64,000 nucleotides of DNA. Origin: Rhynchonema sp. JSB1_4. Its lineage: Eukaryota; Nematoda; Chromadorea; Monhysterida; Xyalidae. Of the stretch, positions 1-10,624 are shown in pieces. The notes beneath the pieces are model-generated. The model made no database searches, was not told the DNA's origin, and worked only from the letters and a program-made list of their open reading frames with translations. The position numbers and the translations under genes are program-made. Position 1 is the stretch's first letter. The number at the start of each line of letters is the position of its first letter. The stretch is from contig JASAMV010002835.1 in the NCBI GenBank assembly GCA_030248065.1, forward strand, positions 38,697 through 102,696, read 5' to 3'.

Positions 1-1219
1 AGAAACGTCTGTTTTAACAACCTATCAAGGTCCAAAGACCCCAAGGTCTACAGATCTCTCGGCGCAGCCATACTAACCTGAATATGATATTCAGCTATAA
101 ATGCTTATTGTTGACAGCTATCTAAATGTGATAGCACCAAACAATGTATCTCGGGAGTAGCTTTCGAATGATATACAACAAGCCCCCATAAATTCTTACG
201 CTTAAGGGTAGAGGTTAAAAAATTGATTTTTTGACGATTCTGGAATGAACCGTCACGTCACCGGGTGCGATTTCGGAATTTTGACCGTTTCTTGTCCATA
301 ACAAGAGATAGTATGGGCATGTTATATATCGTTCGATAGCTACATTGAAGCTACATCGTTTGATGCTATCAAATGTGCAATAATCTTTAACAGTAACGAC
401 TTATAGCCAAATATCTTATTCAGGCTGGCATGGCTGCAGCAGCCGGACCATGGAGTTTGATGTCTTGAAACTGGTCTGGATTGTTGGACTGTGCTTTTTT
501 CTGACTTTATCGTTTCCAATGCAATGCAATACGTGGCTTATTTACATAACATTTCCGTCAATGAATGCGACTATGCAGTCAAGGGGCAATTTTTAGGTCT
601 TTTTCGGACTGTCACGCCGCTATCTAAGCGTTTCCAAATTAAAAAACCTTATTTTCTAGCACTTTCGAAAATGCTCTATTTTTCTATTGCATTTTCATTT
701 CTGCAACACAAAGCGCGGCCTCAAAATTTAGGGACAAACTTGTGCTATCGAAAAATGTGTCCGATTTATTGAACATTTCGCACCCTCACCGAGTGAAGCA
801 ATGCTTTCAGCGACTGAAGTTCTCATGATACTGTAAGTGGTCCAGAAGCCGTTGTAATCCTATGCACGTGTTACTTTTCTTTCAACTCATTTGTAGTTTC
901 TGCACCGGTCATTTCAAGTTGTGAAAAAATTCACTTTTTTTCTGGAATGAAAAGTCGCTCTACCAAGAGATAGCGAATCTCTGAGGAGCTTAACATTTGT
1001 GCGTGACGTATGCTGTGACAGTGCTTTCCAACGATGTATAACACTGCGCCCTGCTGCCCTTCCTTCGGTTGTGTCCCGAGCCCTTTAAGCAGGCCTTAAA
1101 AGACGACGGCTGATGCACCATGAAGGCGCGGTATGATGTATAGCTGTATCAACAATATCATCTTTCTAAACTCCACCTCACTTCCAACAACACATTTTTA
1201 GCGTTTCATTCTTTTGCAG
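1..1219. other. No supported gene
   Basis: I see no coding exon, RNA gene or clear repeat I can support in this stretch. It is AT-rich with short chance reading frames. Missing 5' exons of the receptor gene that follows could lie here or outside the window. Confidence 0.5.
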
Positions 1220-4200
1220 TTTTGCATTTTCGCTGCCGGCTGTCATAATGTTATTCGGCTACGCGTGCCCCTGGAATCCGCTCACCGTTTTGCAGTGCTT
1301 CGCGTGGCAATGGCCAGTAGTTGTCAGGTATGGGGGGGGCTAAAAGGGAAAGTTACCCATTTTCTCATTGTAATTTGGGTATATGTAGGTTTGGGTGAGC
1401 TGCAGAAACACTGTACCCACCCCATGAATGTTTGCATTCATGTTCGATTAACTGCATGCGTGTCCGAACTGTAGGCCAAATCGACCAGTAAAGCAAACCC
1501 ACTCCTTGAAGACGATCGTATCCTGGTGAAACAGCTTCTGCAGGACCCGGGTCTGAAACGGATGCCGATGAATTTCATGGCCAGTCCGGGTCAACGTGGT
1601 AATAGCAAACATTTATTCTGCGACTATTCAGGCCCGGAAGTTCAGGCCCGGACTTTATGAGGCACAATTTTTTATGGCCGGCCGATTCAGGCCCAGCATG
1701 TTTGACCCATTTATGGGCTTAGGCTCCAGCCGGGACTGAATGGCCGGCTAGGTTTGGTGTATCAAGTGTTCGGACATTTCAAGCGCCGAACGGGATCGGT
1801 TTTCGGTTTGGGGTGGTAACAGAATCAACCCAACATGAACCCCAGATTTTCCACCTGATGTTTCAGCATGAACACTGGAACGATGATGATTCTGATTGTT
1901 GGGCTGGATCGGTTGGCGGCACTCACTTGGCCGGTCAAGTAAGCGATTTCGGTTGCCGCTTTCTTTTTTAGTCGATTTTTTTGCAGAATAAAACACAAAC
2001 TGCATTTTCACTGAATAGGTACATATCAAACATATGGTGGTCGGATTGATTGATTATTTGCCAACGTTCGGTTGTCGTGGTCTCATTCTTGACAGAAGAT
2101 GTCCGACAGATCTTCTGCGCATTTGATCGGGTTACGCCACAGATCGATTGGGCTCGTGGATACGGGTCGGCTTTTGCAACGAAACAGATGTTCGACCGTG
2201 TCAGGCTCGGTGCAGCATCGAGGGCACACGTTTTGTATGTTTGGGTCGATGCGATTGCGATATGAGTTCAGCATGCGGCAGTGCCCACTGCGTAATTGTG
2301 CCAGGGTGCATCTTGTACGCCGATCTAGCGACTCTTCTTCTGGGTTGATGTCGGGTGGTTTGGTGCCCAGGACCCGATTGACGCTGAGTGCCGCCTTGTC
2401 CTGGGAGACGAAGTCGGTGTGGATCGCTTTCAGCGTTTTGCCGTAGTCGTACTTCTTCTTCGTCATTACGGTGTTGCGTTGTACAACTTCCGCGAATTTG
2501 GACCGAAGAGTAGGTCGACGTTTGGCTTTCGTGGTCGGATGTCGTATCGTGGCAGGGATGTTCACGAAGTTGCGCTGCTGCCAGGAATTGCGCGCTGACC
2601 ATGTCGAGATGGCGGTTGACAGTCAGCTGCTTGCACTCTTGGTAAAGGTGGTCTGTATTTGACATCAGATGACAGCCGGAAATGACCCTCAACGCGGCAT
2701 TTTGGGCTGGCTGGATGCGGTCAATGCCCTTCTTGTTCGCGGTTGGTTTCCATACCGGCGCAGCGTAGTTTATTATAGACTTGCTGATGGCATTGAAGGT
2801 GACATTGAGGGTCTCCTTGCTTTGTCCCCAGCTAGTGCCTGCCAGCGCCTTTAGGACCGAGTTGCGCGATTGTACCCGTGACCGAATTGACTCGCAATGG
2901 CGTTCGAATCTGATGCCTGGGTCGAATACGACACCCAGAATTTTCGGGTAGGAGTCGCTGGGAAGCCGTGTGCCGTTGATGTATATGGGTGGAGTGAATA
3001 AGGTGACGAAATTTACTTGTCTCTCATTAGTGGTGTTGGGGTTTATACTGTCCAGGTATTGAGTGGTCGGATATACGTATACATACACACGTCGAATATC
3101 ACGCACAGTTGAATATACCACAAGTACTGAATATAACGCAACGCTCAACTTGCACAACTCTCGAACGTAACACGAGCTCACATAACACGAATGAATCAGC
3201 TCGACAGCTTGCTTGCCTGCTTGGTAGAATGCGCATATCACACGCTTGCGCGCTGTAGCAAAGACACAACATTCAGACTAAAGTTCACGTGCCTAAAAAC
3301 GTCACGATATCCTCCCCCTTTAGGCAAAGTGAAATGAGAGGAATATAAAGTGCTTTTGGAAAATTACTGCTCAAAACGCAATTACGTTAACACTGGCGAA
3401 TGATACGGTAGCATACGATAAGTGTTCAATTCGTTCAGAAAAGTGTCTTTTTCTTCTTCAAAATTTTCTTCATCTTCGCTTTATGTCCGTTGTGACTCTT
3501 GTCTGTCACACTCGAGCCTGTCTGCTCTTCAGCCTGTTCCTTCTCGTCCTTCTTCATTGGCAGATCTCGACCGATTGTATCATTTGTCGCCGATACCTCT
3601 TCTCGATTGCGACCGTTGGCGTTCTCGACTCGATTCGACTGCTGCACGTCGTTGCATTTCTCGTCGTCTGTGCACTCGGGCACACGATTGACATTCACGA
3701 ATGACTGATCCGCACAAGAACGAACTTGCGGACCGACAACAGCACATTGTTTCATCGACACCGAATTCGCCTTCAGGTTAGCGACTTGCGACACAACAGC
3801 ACCAATGCGCTCGTCTAGCGCCGTTTCGACTTGAACGTGAGTCGGCTTTTTACCGACACTCACAATCACAAAATCACGACCGTAGTTCACGGAATTTCGC
3901 ACGTTAGCTACACTAAGCCTTGAGCTTGCAACACGTGGCACATAACGTTTCTGACCGAATTTGGGAGCGAACCTGCCGCATTCCTCCCCACCAAAACGAC
4001 ACTGAAACTGAATTTTTCCCTGAAACATTTGTGGGCACAGCGCTCTGGTGTGCTCCACAGAACCGCAATGATAACATGGGTGCAATTCCGACTTGCACCT
4101 ATTCGCGACATGACCAAAGCCAGAACATTTGTAACACAAGCGCATCCGCTTGAAAACGAATTTTCGTTCACGCAACGTCTTCACAACATGACATTGATCA

Positions 4201-7200
4201 CTGTAGTGAACCGTACTTTCGCAGAACAAACAACAAGCCAGAGCTTCTGCTTTCACACTGTTCTGAACTGAATCTCGCTCAACAGCATCACGCACTGAAT
4301 ATGGCATATTGATCGATTCACGATCCGTCATCACCGATTTCGTGACATGATAACAAGCATCTGTGTTTGTCTGCGCGTTCACGGACGAAACATCACGCTG
4401 CTTAGCTCGTATCGACCTTTCAATCGACTCGGCTTGGTTCATCTGGTCACACAATCTTTCGACTTTGTCAAAAACGTACATCACATTGTCATTTTCCACG
4501 TTTTTGCCACAAGCTGACTGGCAATCACGTATCTTTTTGTCAATAACACGAGTTGCATTGCGTAACACATGCATGGCAACTTCGGCTTCTCCACCATAAT
4601 CAACACAACTGTACCGTACTTCATCAAAACTTTGCGCGACAGCCGGAGTAGTCGTGCTCTCATCATAAAATTGAATGAATCCCAATTCCTGTTCAAACAG
4701 CTCGAGCAACGGCACCGTGTTGCTCAACATTTGCCAATGAAACATCAATTCAAACTTGACCTCACACAACTTATCGGTCATCTGCTCGTTCGTCATGCTC
4801 GACCACTCCCCCGCAAACACCATGCTCACGTCATCATTCCACGGCTGGACTTCTGCCCAATCCACGATATCGATTGCTTTGACCATCTCAAGTTGAAACA
4901 TCGCCGACTTGACGATCGACTCAACTGCTGGTCGCATTGACTGAATCATCACCAGCTTGTTGCCCGTTGTGTGCGGTGCATTGGCCGCCCGTTTTGCCTT
5001 TTGCAAATAATCTTCATCCATTTTCACACAAATTCACGAATTGAATAATTCACAAACGTAAACTTCTCTCAGCGCGTCTGAACTTCCATCGACTGCGGGA
5101 TCGGCTCGTAGACAGGTAGGATGCCAGAATAAGGTGACGAAATTTACTTGTCTCTCATTAGTGGTGTTGGGGTTTATACTGTCCAGGTATTCAGTGGTCG
5201 GATATACGTATACATACACACGTCGAATATCACGCACAGTTGAATATACCACAAGTACTGAATATAACGCAACGCTCAACTTGCACAACTCTCGAACGTA
5301 ACACGAGCTCACATAACACGAATGAATCAGCTCGACAGCTTGCTTGCCTGCTTGGTAGAATGCGCATATCACACGCTTGCGCGCTGTAGCAAAGACACAA
5401 CATTCAGACTAAAGTTCACGTGCATAAAAACGTCACGATAGTGAAGGATTTGACCGCGGGTTTGCGGCCTGATGTCAACACTGTGGACGTGGACTTGGTT
5501 TCGGAGACTGAGAGGCCGCATCCGGCGAAGAAGCCGCAGAGATGTTGGATGTAGTCGTTGAGTGGGGCGGACACAGCTTCAAGGTCGGTGCCGCTGGCTA
5601 GCACAGTGAAGTCGTCTGCGTAGGACACGACTTTGATGAACGGCGGAGGGGTGGGGATGTCGCGGACGTAAAAGTTGAAGAGGCATGGAGACAGCACTGA
5701 GCCCTGTGGGACCCCACTGCGCACGATCTTTTGTCGATCCATTCCGGATTAATTACTATAAGATAATTGGACGGCTCCTAACTATGATTGGTTGGAGAGA
5801 AATATTTGAATTTTAGAGAAGAGAAATGGAATGACAATGCAATTAAAGAGAATGGGTTACTGTAGACACAGGATCAAGCGCGGAAATTCAAATGGGCTAT
5901 TCCCGAATCCCCACATCTACATGACCATGGTCGCAATGGAGTGTGCCAATTTGGTCATTTTCGCTGCCTGGCAGGCGCCCGTGGTCGCCTTGTGAGTTGT
6001 TCAGTTGCTGGATAAATTTGGTTAAACGTACACACGGGTCGTGAACAGAAGTTTGCTATCGGTTACTTACAAGGGCCGCTCTAGTGGTCAGGGTTGGGCA
6101 AAAAACGTTTTTTTCCAAAAAATCGTTTTTTTTTTAGAAAACGTTTTTTTAAAAAAAACGTTTTTTTAAAACGCCCAGATGACCAAAATATGCCCCCAAA
6201 AAAATGGAAAACGCTCATGTTGGGAAGAAAACGTGGTTAAATGAAGTAATTCTATGTGTTCTGAGGCAAAATAAACGGGTTTCAACCCTTTTCTAGCGAG
6301 TTGTTAAGATCCCATATCAGACCCGCATCATGGGACCAACTTTGGCCGGGGTCATCACTGAAAGTCAAACTCCGTATATCGACGTATCTCGACAAAGTAA
6401 AAATTGGTCGAAAATTTTTTGAAAAAAAATGGGACAAAAAATTGATTTTCCTTGAAAATCAGGGCACTTTCCTTGAAAAATCAGGGAAAATCAAGGAAAT
6501 TCAGGATTTAAAAAAAAACGAAAAACGACCCAGGCGTTTTTTTAAGAAAAAACGCCGTCGTTTTTTTTTGCCCAACCCTGCTAGTGGTACGCATATGCGT
6601 GGACTACGTGTATTGGTCATTTGGTCATTTTGTCCGCATGGACAAATTTTTGTTCTGGTCGTAGTTTGCCAATTATTGAAACTTCAGCTTTGACCAGCAT
6701 ACTAGTTGTCCCCCCCAGACCTGCTGAACAACTATTACAATTTTCGAAGCTATTGCTGCAAAACCAATTGCAAAATATGATCAATACAAAGTTTTGTCCA
6801 TGCGGACCAAATGTCCACTTGAGTTGTAACTCCACCTTTACAGTGGCGACGAAGCATTGGGTCATTCGCTGTTTGGTCGACGTATTATTCAGGTGTTGGT
6901 GTTCATGTACAATGCCATCGTGTTTTTGATGGCTTTCGTTGCTGCGAACCGATTTGTTGCCATCACGATGCCATTCAAGGTTTTGTTCATCTTTGGGTGC
7001 ATGTTCGTGTTCATGTTTATGTTGCTGTTCATGATTATGTTGTTCATATGGTTCTTATGCTTGTGTACATACGTTTGGCTGATGTTGTTGTCATGCTCAA
7101 GTTGTTTTTAAGTTTATGTTGTTGTTCATTTGTTGCTGTTGTTGATGTTGCTGTTGTTGTTGCTGCTGTTGTTGTTGTTGTTGTTGTTGTTGTTTTTGTT

Positions 7201-9218
7201 TGTTTTTGTTACTGCACAATAATAACAAAATAATAATAAGAATTTTCAGTACGACTTGTACTTCACCAAGAAGTCTGGCATGATCATGCTCGTGGTGGTG
7301 ATCATAATGGCTGCGATAAATACTCTGGTTAGAATACTGATCAAATTTGAACAAGTTGTCGAACGACATAAAATGTGCCCATTTTAAGGTTTATTGGTTC
7401 GACAACTGTAGCTGCTACGTCTCTCCGTCGCAGCTGGGCTTGGTGTTCGAGTTTTCAGAATGCGGTTCCATGCTCTGGTGGCACTGTCTTGTCTCGTGCA
7501 GCATTGCCATGCTGATACTGGTCGTGTTCAATACAATGACGCTCGTGTATTTGCGTGGCAAAAAGAAGGAGGCGCTCAATCAGGTACAATGTGGACGAAC
7601 GGCACGCCCTTCATAAAGTGTCAATAACTTTTGAACCACTCTCAGGTTCCAGCTATGCCGTTACCACTTTGAATATTACCTAGTATTCCATGTTATAGCA
7701 ACTAAATAACGTGCGTTTCCCAATAATGTCTACTGCAAGAAAGATAAACTATCCATTTGCGGGTTGAACCATTTTTATTGGTATTTGTCTCTTTTACTAC
7801 CCCATACTCCTTCCGTTCGTTCATTTTAGGTCCTATTCCATCGTCGTGCCGCCAAGAAGCATCCGGACTTAAACCATGGTTAACCACAAATTTTATACTT
7901 TCGTAGTGAGAAACATTCAAAAACACATCAACTACAAAACATTAATTTAAGCGCCAGCAGTCAAATACATCGACCCAACGAGCACGCGCACCCTGCCGCT
8001 GAATGAGCAAAAGGCTGAGTGGGAGAGAGCGGAAAACATGAGAAAGATTGAGTTGCGCTTCTTCATACAAACGTTGTGCAATGCACTCGCCTACCAGGTC
8101 TGCCATATGTTTGTTCAGTTTGCCGTAATTTGGCGATCAATTTAATGCATGACGACGTAGACGCATGTTCAACCCCTGCCGTGTCCATAATGTTTAGTGT
8201 GGCTTGGAGGATCACAAACCCGCCTGTCAGACGGACGCGTAGTTCAGCTGGTTAGAACAGCCGGTGCCGGAAGACGCAGGTTCAACCCCTGCCGTGTCCA
8301 TAATGTTTGGTGTGGCTTAGAGGATCAGATTCATTCTGTCAAACAAACCACTAAAATGGGCAGGACACCATTATATAGGTATAGTCCATCCATCAGCTCA
8401 TGACACTTTTTGTCAGCTGAAAAGCTTGACAGGATCCAGTGCTGTTCCGGTTCCGGTTGGCCCACGAAAGAGAAAAGAAAGAGAAATCGGTTTTTATTTT
8501 ATTTTTGTGCGCTGTTTTCTCTGACATTGCCTTGCGGAGGAACAATTTTTCACAACGGGACCTGAACCTCCCAAGCAAAAGTGCCATGAGCTGACGGATG
8601 GACTATACTTTGACGCCGCAACTGAGGGGCTGCTTCCTGTTTAACGACCTTTCTCAGGGACCGAGGGATGAGCGGCTGAGATGTTGCTCCATAGTGGGTG
8701 TTAAGCCCAGGAGAGAATATAGGGTAAACACTGCTTTAAAAGCACCTGTCAAACAAGACTAGGCCGTATAATGGCGCCTAAGTGAAACTTTGTTCACATG
8801 ATCAGGAAAACATTTGGTTGCAACCAAGATTAGGTGTATATTCGGCAATATATTCTGTGTATTGTAATTTGGTGCTGTTCGTCTCTCAAAGACACACAAC
8901 AACAAGATTAGGTGACCGCCAAAGAAACAACACCCAAAAGCTGCTTTCAGGGCATGGTCATCTCGTACCACGTGTTCAGTCTGCTTGCTTCGTCCGCGTT
9001 GGGATTCTTTCTGCTGGCCAGTCTACCTTTGATCTTGACGCATGGCTCAAATGGGTTGGTTTACTTTCACATTTTACAGGAAAACGTTCCTTAAACGTTA
9101 CGTTGCTTCATCTTGCAGAGTGATAATGTTGTGCGTTAACGCTGATCTGCGTCAGTCAATCAAGGAATGGATTCGAGCGAAAGTTGCGCGCCAGGAGGAG
9201 GACTCACAATTGCCGTAA
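1220..9218 (+). CDS. Srx-like seven-transmembrane receptor (5' incomplete)
   Basis: Predicted plasma-membrane chemoreceptor of the nematode Srx type (family assignment from pattern, not a search). Phase-consistent exons: 6893-6979, 7250-7327, 7389-7583, 7830-7878, 7952-8097, 8951-9054, 9119-9218, ending at TAA; they give 252 residues. The first carries TM3 ending in ANRFVAITMPFK, the NRF standing where DRY sits in other GPCRs. Exon 7250 gives TM4, exon 7389 a Cys-bearing loop then TM5. Exon 7952 ends in RKIELRFFIQ, matching the Srx K-E-I-R-F-F-I-Q block before TM6. The last exons give TM7 ending VNADLR, like the Srx F-N-x-E-L-R ending. A candidate TM2 exon, 1220-1316, has acceptor cttttgcag and a hydrophobic frame containing ACPWNPLTVLQ; its frame and donor are ambiguous. 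TM1 and the start codon were not found. The intron 1317-6892 holds nested retroelements. AATAAA lies near 9690. Confidence 0.65.
1475..1598 (+). other. Unassigned exon-like coding patch
   Basis: After an acceptor-like tgtag, an open frame encodes a hydrophilic stretch including ILVKQLLQDPGLKRM, with a possible donor (CAACGTG then gtaata). Composition is richer in GC than its surroundings. I do not recognise the protein. In phase it could follow 1220-1327 read in its non-hydrophobic frame, which would make both pieces parts of a different gene from the receptor. It could equally be a captured or decayed fragment. Confidence 0.25.
1599..1760. repeat. Short repeats of a TTCAGGCCC motif
   Basis: The motif ttcaggcccg and close variants recur about four times within 120 bases, and the segment ends in GGCCGGC. 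It resembles the subterminal arrays of the small elements elsewhere in this window, but I could not find its ends or a target duplication. Confidence 0.3.
2083..2993 (-). pseudogene. Jockey-like non-LTR retrotransposon, 3' part of ORF2 (frameshifted)
   Basis: On the minus strand the segment encodes the region downstream of the reverse transcriptase in jockey-type ORF2. Recognisable blocks are KILGVVFDPGIRF, VQSRNSVLKALAG, IINYAAPVWKP and QNAALRVISGC. The C-terminal Cys/His motif (CPRCCTEP, then EHLFRC) lies in a second frame, so one frameshift occurs near 2540-2570. This is the continuation of the RT fragment at 5441-5748, separated from it by the LTR element inserted at 2999-5440. The frameshift and 5' truncation make the copy dead. 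Its non-coding 3' tail presumably lies between 1750 and 2083, but I see no clear poly-A or target duplication. Confidence 0.85.
2994..2998. repeat. Target-site duplication GTGAA, left copy
   Basis: GTGAA directly abuts the LTR at 2999 and recurs at 5441-5445 just beyond the other LTR. A 5-bp duplication is normal for LTR retrotransposon integration. Confidence 0.9.
2999..3309 (-). repeat. 3' LTR (311 bp)
   Basis: Downstream LTR of the minus-strand element. Identical to 5130-5440 except at two positions: a g/c difference near 3062, and c versus a in the cacgtgc(c/a)taaaaacg stretch near 3294. Confidence 0.92.
3310..3322 (-). other. Polypurine tract
   Basis: On the minus strand AAAGGGGGAGGA lies directly before the 3' LTR, as expected for the plus-strand DNA primer of an LTR retrotransposon. 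Confidence 0.8.
3435..5027 (-). CDS. BEL/Pao-like Gag with three CCHC zinc knuckles
   Basis: Uninterrupted 530-residue ORF, the only gene of the LTR element. The N-terminal half is a mainly alpha-helical capsid-like region. Three knuckles of form C-x2-C-x4-H-x4-C follow: CLFCESTVHYSDQC, CYKCSGFGHVANRC and CYHCGSVEHTRALC. The spacing, with an R-rich linker between the first two, is typical of BEL/Pao Gag. The C-terminus is charged and Lys-rich (ends KKKKTLF). The intact frame suggests Gag was still functional when the copy inserted. The start codon is the first Met, about 100 bases inside the 5' LTR boundary. Its job would be packaging element RNA into particles. Confidence 0.85.
   Translation of the reverse strand: MKMDEDYLQKAKRAANAPHTTGNKLVMIQSMRPAVESIVKSAMFQLEMVKAIDIVDWAEVQPWNDDVSMVFAGEWSSMTNEQMTDKLCEVKFELMFHWQMLSNTVPLLELFEQELGFIQFYDESTTTPAVAQSFDEVRYSCVDYGGEAEVAMHVLRNATRVIDKKIRDCQSACGKNVENDNVMYVFDKVERLCDQMNQAESIERSIRAKQRDVSSVNAQTNTDACYHVTKSVMTDRESINMPYSVRDAVERDSVQNSVKAEALACCLFCESTVHYSDQCHVVKTLRERKFVFKRMRLCYKCSGFGHVANRCKSELHPCYHCGSVEHTRALCPQMFQGKIQFQCRFGGEECGRFAPKFGQKRYVPRVASSRLSVANVRNSVNYGRDFVIVSVGKKPTHVQVETALDERIGAVVSQVANLKANSVSMKQCAVVGPQVRSCADQSFVNVNRVPECTDDEKCNDVQQSNRVENANGRNREEVSATNDTIGRDLPMKKDEKEQAEEQTGSSVTDKSHNGHKAKMKKILKKKKTLF
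5130..5440 (-). repeat. 5' LTR (311 bp)
   Basis: Upstream LTR of the minus-strand element and therefore its promoter-bearing end. It pairs with 2999-3309. Confidence 0.92.
5441..5445. repeat. Target-site duplication GTGAA, right copy
   Basis: Matches 2994-2998. The same bases belong to the reading frame of the interrupted non-LTR ORF. Confidence 0.9.
5441..5748 (-). pseudogene. Jockey-like reverse transcriptase fragment
   Basis: Minus-strand frame with the RT palm motifs SGVPQGSVLSP and SYADDFTVLASG, the latter holding the catalytic YADD. It begins abruptly at about 5748, so the element is 5'-truncated, as is usual for non-LTR retrotransposons. It continues at 2083-2993 on the far side of the LTR insertion. 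Confidence 0.9.
5749..6088. other. Intronic sequence, nothing recognised
   Basis: Lies in the receptor intron between the retroelement remnant and a small hAT-like element. No exon or repeat is supported. Confidence 0.4.
6089..6580. mobile_element. hAT-like MITE, 492 bp
   Basis: Ends are inverted: CAGGGTTGGGCAAAAAA on the left and its complement (TTTTTGCCCAACCCTG) on the right. The perfect 8-bp duplication CTAGTGGT lies at 6081-6088 and 6581-6588. Subterminal sequence is poly-A/T with repeated aaaacgttttttt. No transposase is encoded. It belongs to the same end-family as 20094-24374 and 36238-36941. Confidence 0.9.
7130..7204. repeat. (GTT)n trinucleotide repeat
   Basis: Interrupted GTT/GCT run with a pure core of about eight GTT units, in the receptor intron just before the TM4 exon. 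Confidence 0.85.
8156..8335 (+). repeat. tRNA-derived SINE or tRNA pseudogene with partial tandem copy
   Basis: At 8231-8302 there is an acceptor-like GGACGCG with TGTCC partner, an A-box-like TAGTTCAGCTGG and a B-box-like GGTTCAACCCC, followed by an unrelated tail (ataatgtttggtgtggctt). The B-box half plus tail is also present once just upstream, 8160-8215, making a partial tandem copy. The anticodon arm does not pair well, so I do not call a working tRNA. Confidence 0.6.
8380..8607. mobile_element. Fold-back MITE, 228 bp
   Basis: The left end TATAGTCCATCCATCAGCTC and the complementary right end (GAGCTGACGGATGGACTATA) form terminal inverted repeats of about 30 bp with one or two mismatches. 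No coding capacity. It sits in the penultimate large intron of the receptor gene. Confidence 0.8.
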
Positions 9219-10177
9219 CGTTGACGGCAAAAAAAATCAGGAACCAAAACCGTGAAGAATCAGAAGGCGAAGTACATCCCTCGAAAAATGTGAGGTGGCG
9301 TGCTGAATCACGAACCGCTAAGTCCCCTGGTTCATTTTGTCTTGGACTGGAGTTTTTCCTGTTTCGGAAACATGTTTGAAACAATTTACCTTCTTTTCCC
9401 GGCCAGGGCTTGTATGGAAAACTATCATAACTGACTGATTGACGCTGCGTGGGTACACTTTGTATATTATTGTGATATTCTCATTTCTTACAACCGAGTC
9501 ATAAATTGATGTGTGTCATTTTGCAGTTTTGGCCTGGCACCGACCAATTATGTATCACATTCCGCTGCATTCATGAACTGTTTATATTTTTTCAAGAAAA
9601 ACTAAAGCAGATCTTGTATTGAATAGCTGTACAATTCCACAAGAGCATTTGGGACAGAACCGGTGTCAACATCTGAGAACATATGTAAAGAAATAAACTG
9701 CTGAAGACAGAATCCGAATAAAAAATAAAATTTCATATTTACAGCACATCAAACACCAATAAGAATCATAATCATGATAATAAAGCCATAATAACAAATA
9801 AAGCGTGCAACATTTGTCCGTTTGTTTACGTAAAGACACGCACGTGTGGAAATTGGAAGATAAAAGTGACAGAATCGGGTTTGATTGAATCGATAGAGAA
9901 AGCGGCTCTTTGGCGGAACGAAATGCGTAAACCACTGGCATTGACCTTTAATGGGTCCGCTGCCGAATTGGCGTATGTAGCTTGCGCTTGTTGGACCCAC
10001 ATACTGCGATTGTGCAGTCAACCCTCTTTAAAGTCACGTATGTAATCGCGAGAAATATTTCTTCGATCATCATTTTAGATTGAGAGAGGTCAAAATCTTG
10101 CCCGACAACTTTGCTACAACCAACAAGCAAAGAGTCAATATGAACAGGGTTGCATTGTATCCCGTTGCGGTCAAGTG
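9219..10177. other. 3' flank of the receptor gene
   Basis: AT-rich, with a possible poly-A signal AATAAA near 9690. No further gene seen before the innexin tail on the opposite strand. Confidence 0.4.
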
Positions 10178-10336
10178 CTACTCATCTTGGTTCGACATCA
10201 GCTTGACCCTTGCCGTTGTGTACTGCTGATCATCATCATCAGTTTCGGTTGAGTCCTGCGTCTGCATTTGGATTCCCACTGACTTGGAATTTAGTTCCAG
10301 TTTCTCATGCGAAACGTCGTCGTTTAAGTTCGGGTT
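10178..10336 (-). CDS. Candidate last exon of the innexin gene (acidic tail)
   Basis: After a good acceptor (ttctgttccag on the minus strand), 52 codons encode NPNLNDDVSHEKLELNSKS and then an acidic run with TETDDDDQQY, ending at a stop. It looks like an innexin C-terminal cytoplasmic tail. It joins in phase 0 if the previous innexin exon uses a donor after ATT at 11229 (gtgaaa) instead of reading to its own stop at 11202. Using it would make the protein about 448 residues instead of 404. The intron would hold the MITE at 10413-10624. Confidence 0.5.
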   Translation of the reverse strand, partial: NPNLNDDVSHEKLELNSKSVGIQMQTQDSTETDDDDQQYTTARVKLMSNQDE

Positions 10337-10412
10337 CTGGAACAGAAATTGGTTTGTGTGTAGTGAAAGGGCTTTCAATCAATTTCCGAAGCACGATAGT
10401 ATTAGTTCACAC

Positions 10413-10624
10413 CAGGGTTTATTTTTTCAAAATGGGCTAGTAGCCAGAAGCTAGTAAAATCAAAAATTTAGTAGCTTTTTGTCGCTGAAAAGCCAATTTA
10501 CTACCTTTTTTGGCCAACATACAAAATTTAGTAGCTTTTAGGCTACTAAATTTGAAAATTTACTAGCTTTTCAAAAAATTTAGTAGCTAAAAAGCTACTA
10601 AATTTGGTTAAAAAAAAATCCATG
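10413..10624. mobile_element. hAT-like MITE, 212 bp
   Basis: Left end CAGGGTTTATTTTTT, right end ccatg with complementary A/T-rich sequence, flanked by a perfect 8-bp duplication GTTCACAC (10405-10412 and 10625-10632). The inside consists almost only of the motif TTTAGTAGCTTTT and its complement, about six times in both orientations. Confidence 0.85.

Larger units (their letters stand above)
2999..5440 (-). mobile_element. Gag-only BEL/Pao-like LTR retrotransposon inserted in a jockey-like element
   Basis: Complete 2442-bp element in minus orientation: two 311-bp LTRs (2999-3309 and 5130-5440) that differ at only two positions, a 5-bp GTGAA duplication, a purine-rich tract next to the 3' LTR (minus strand, 3310-3322), and one internal ORF encoding Gag. 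LTR ends are short imperfect inverted repeats (TATCGTGACG and CGTCACCTTA on the minus strand). There is no protease, reverse transcriptase, RNase H or integrase, so it must have moved using another element's enzymes. It sits inside the coding region of a same-strand non-LTR element, whose reading frame continues across the empty site. Near-identical LTRs imply a recent insertion. Confidence 0.92.

Noticed and set aside
2201..3241. 346-codon minus-strand frame as one protein
   Set aside because: It starts inside the LTR of the inserted element and only then enters the non-LTR ORF, so it is a chance fusion across an insertion boundary.
6857..7111. Frame starting at 6857 as a separate membrane protein
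   Set aside because: Its good part is the TM3 exon of the receptor (6893-6979); the rest is intron read-through.
8231..8302. Functional tRNA gene
   Set aside because: A and B boxes are present, but the anticodon stem does not pair and the sequence is followed by a repeated non-tRNA tail, which fits a SINE better.
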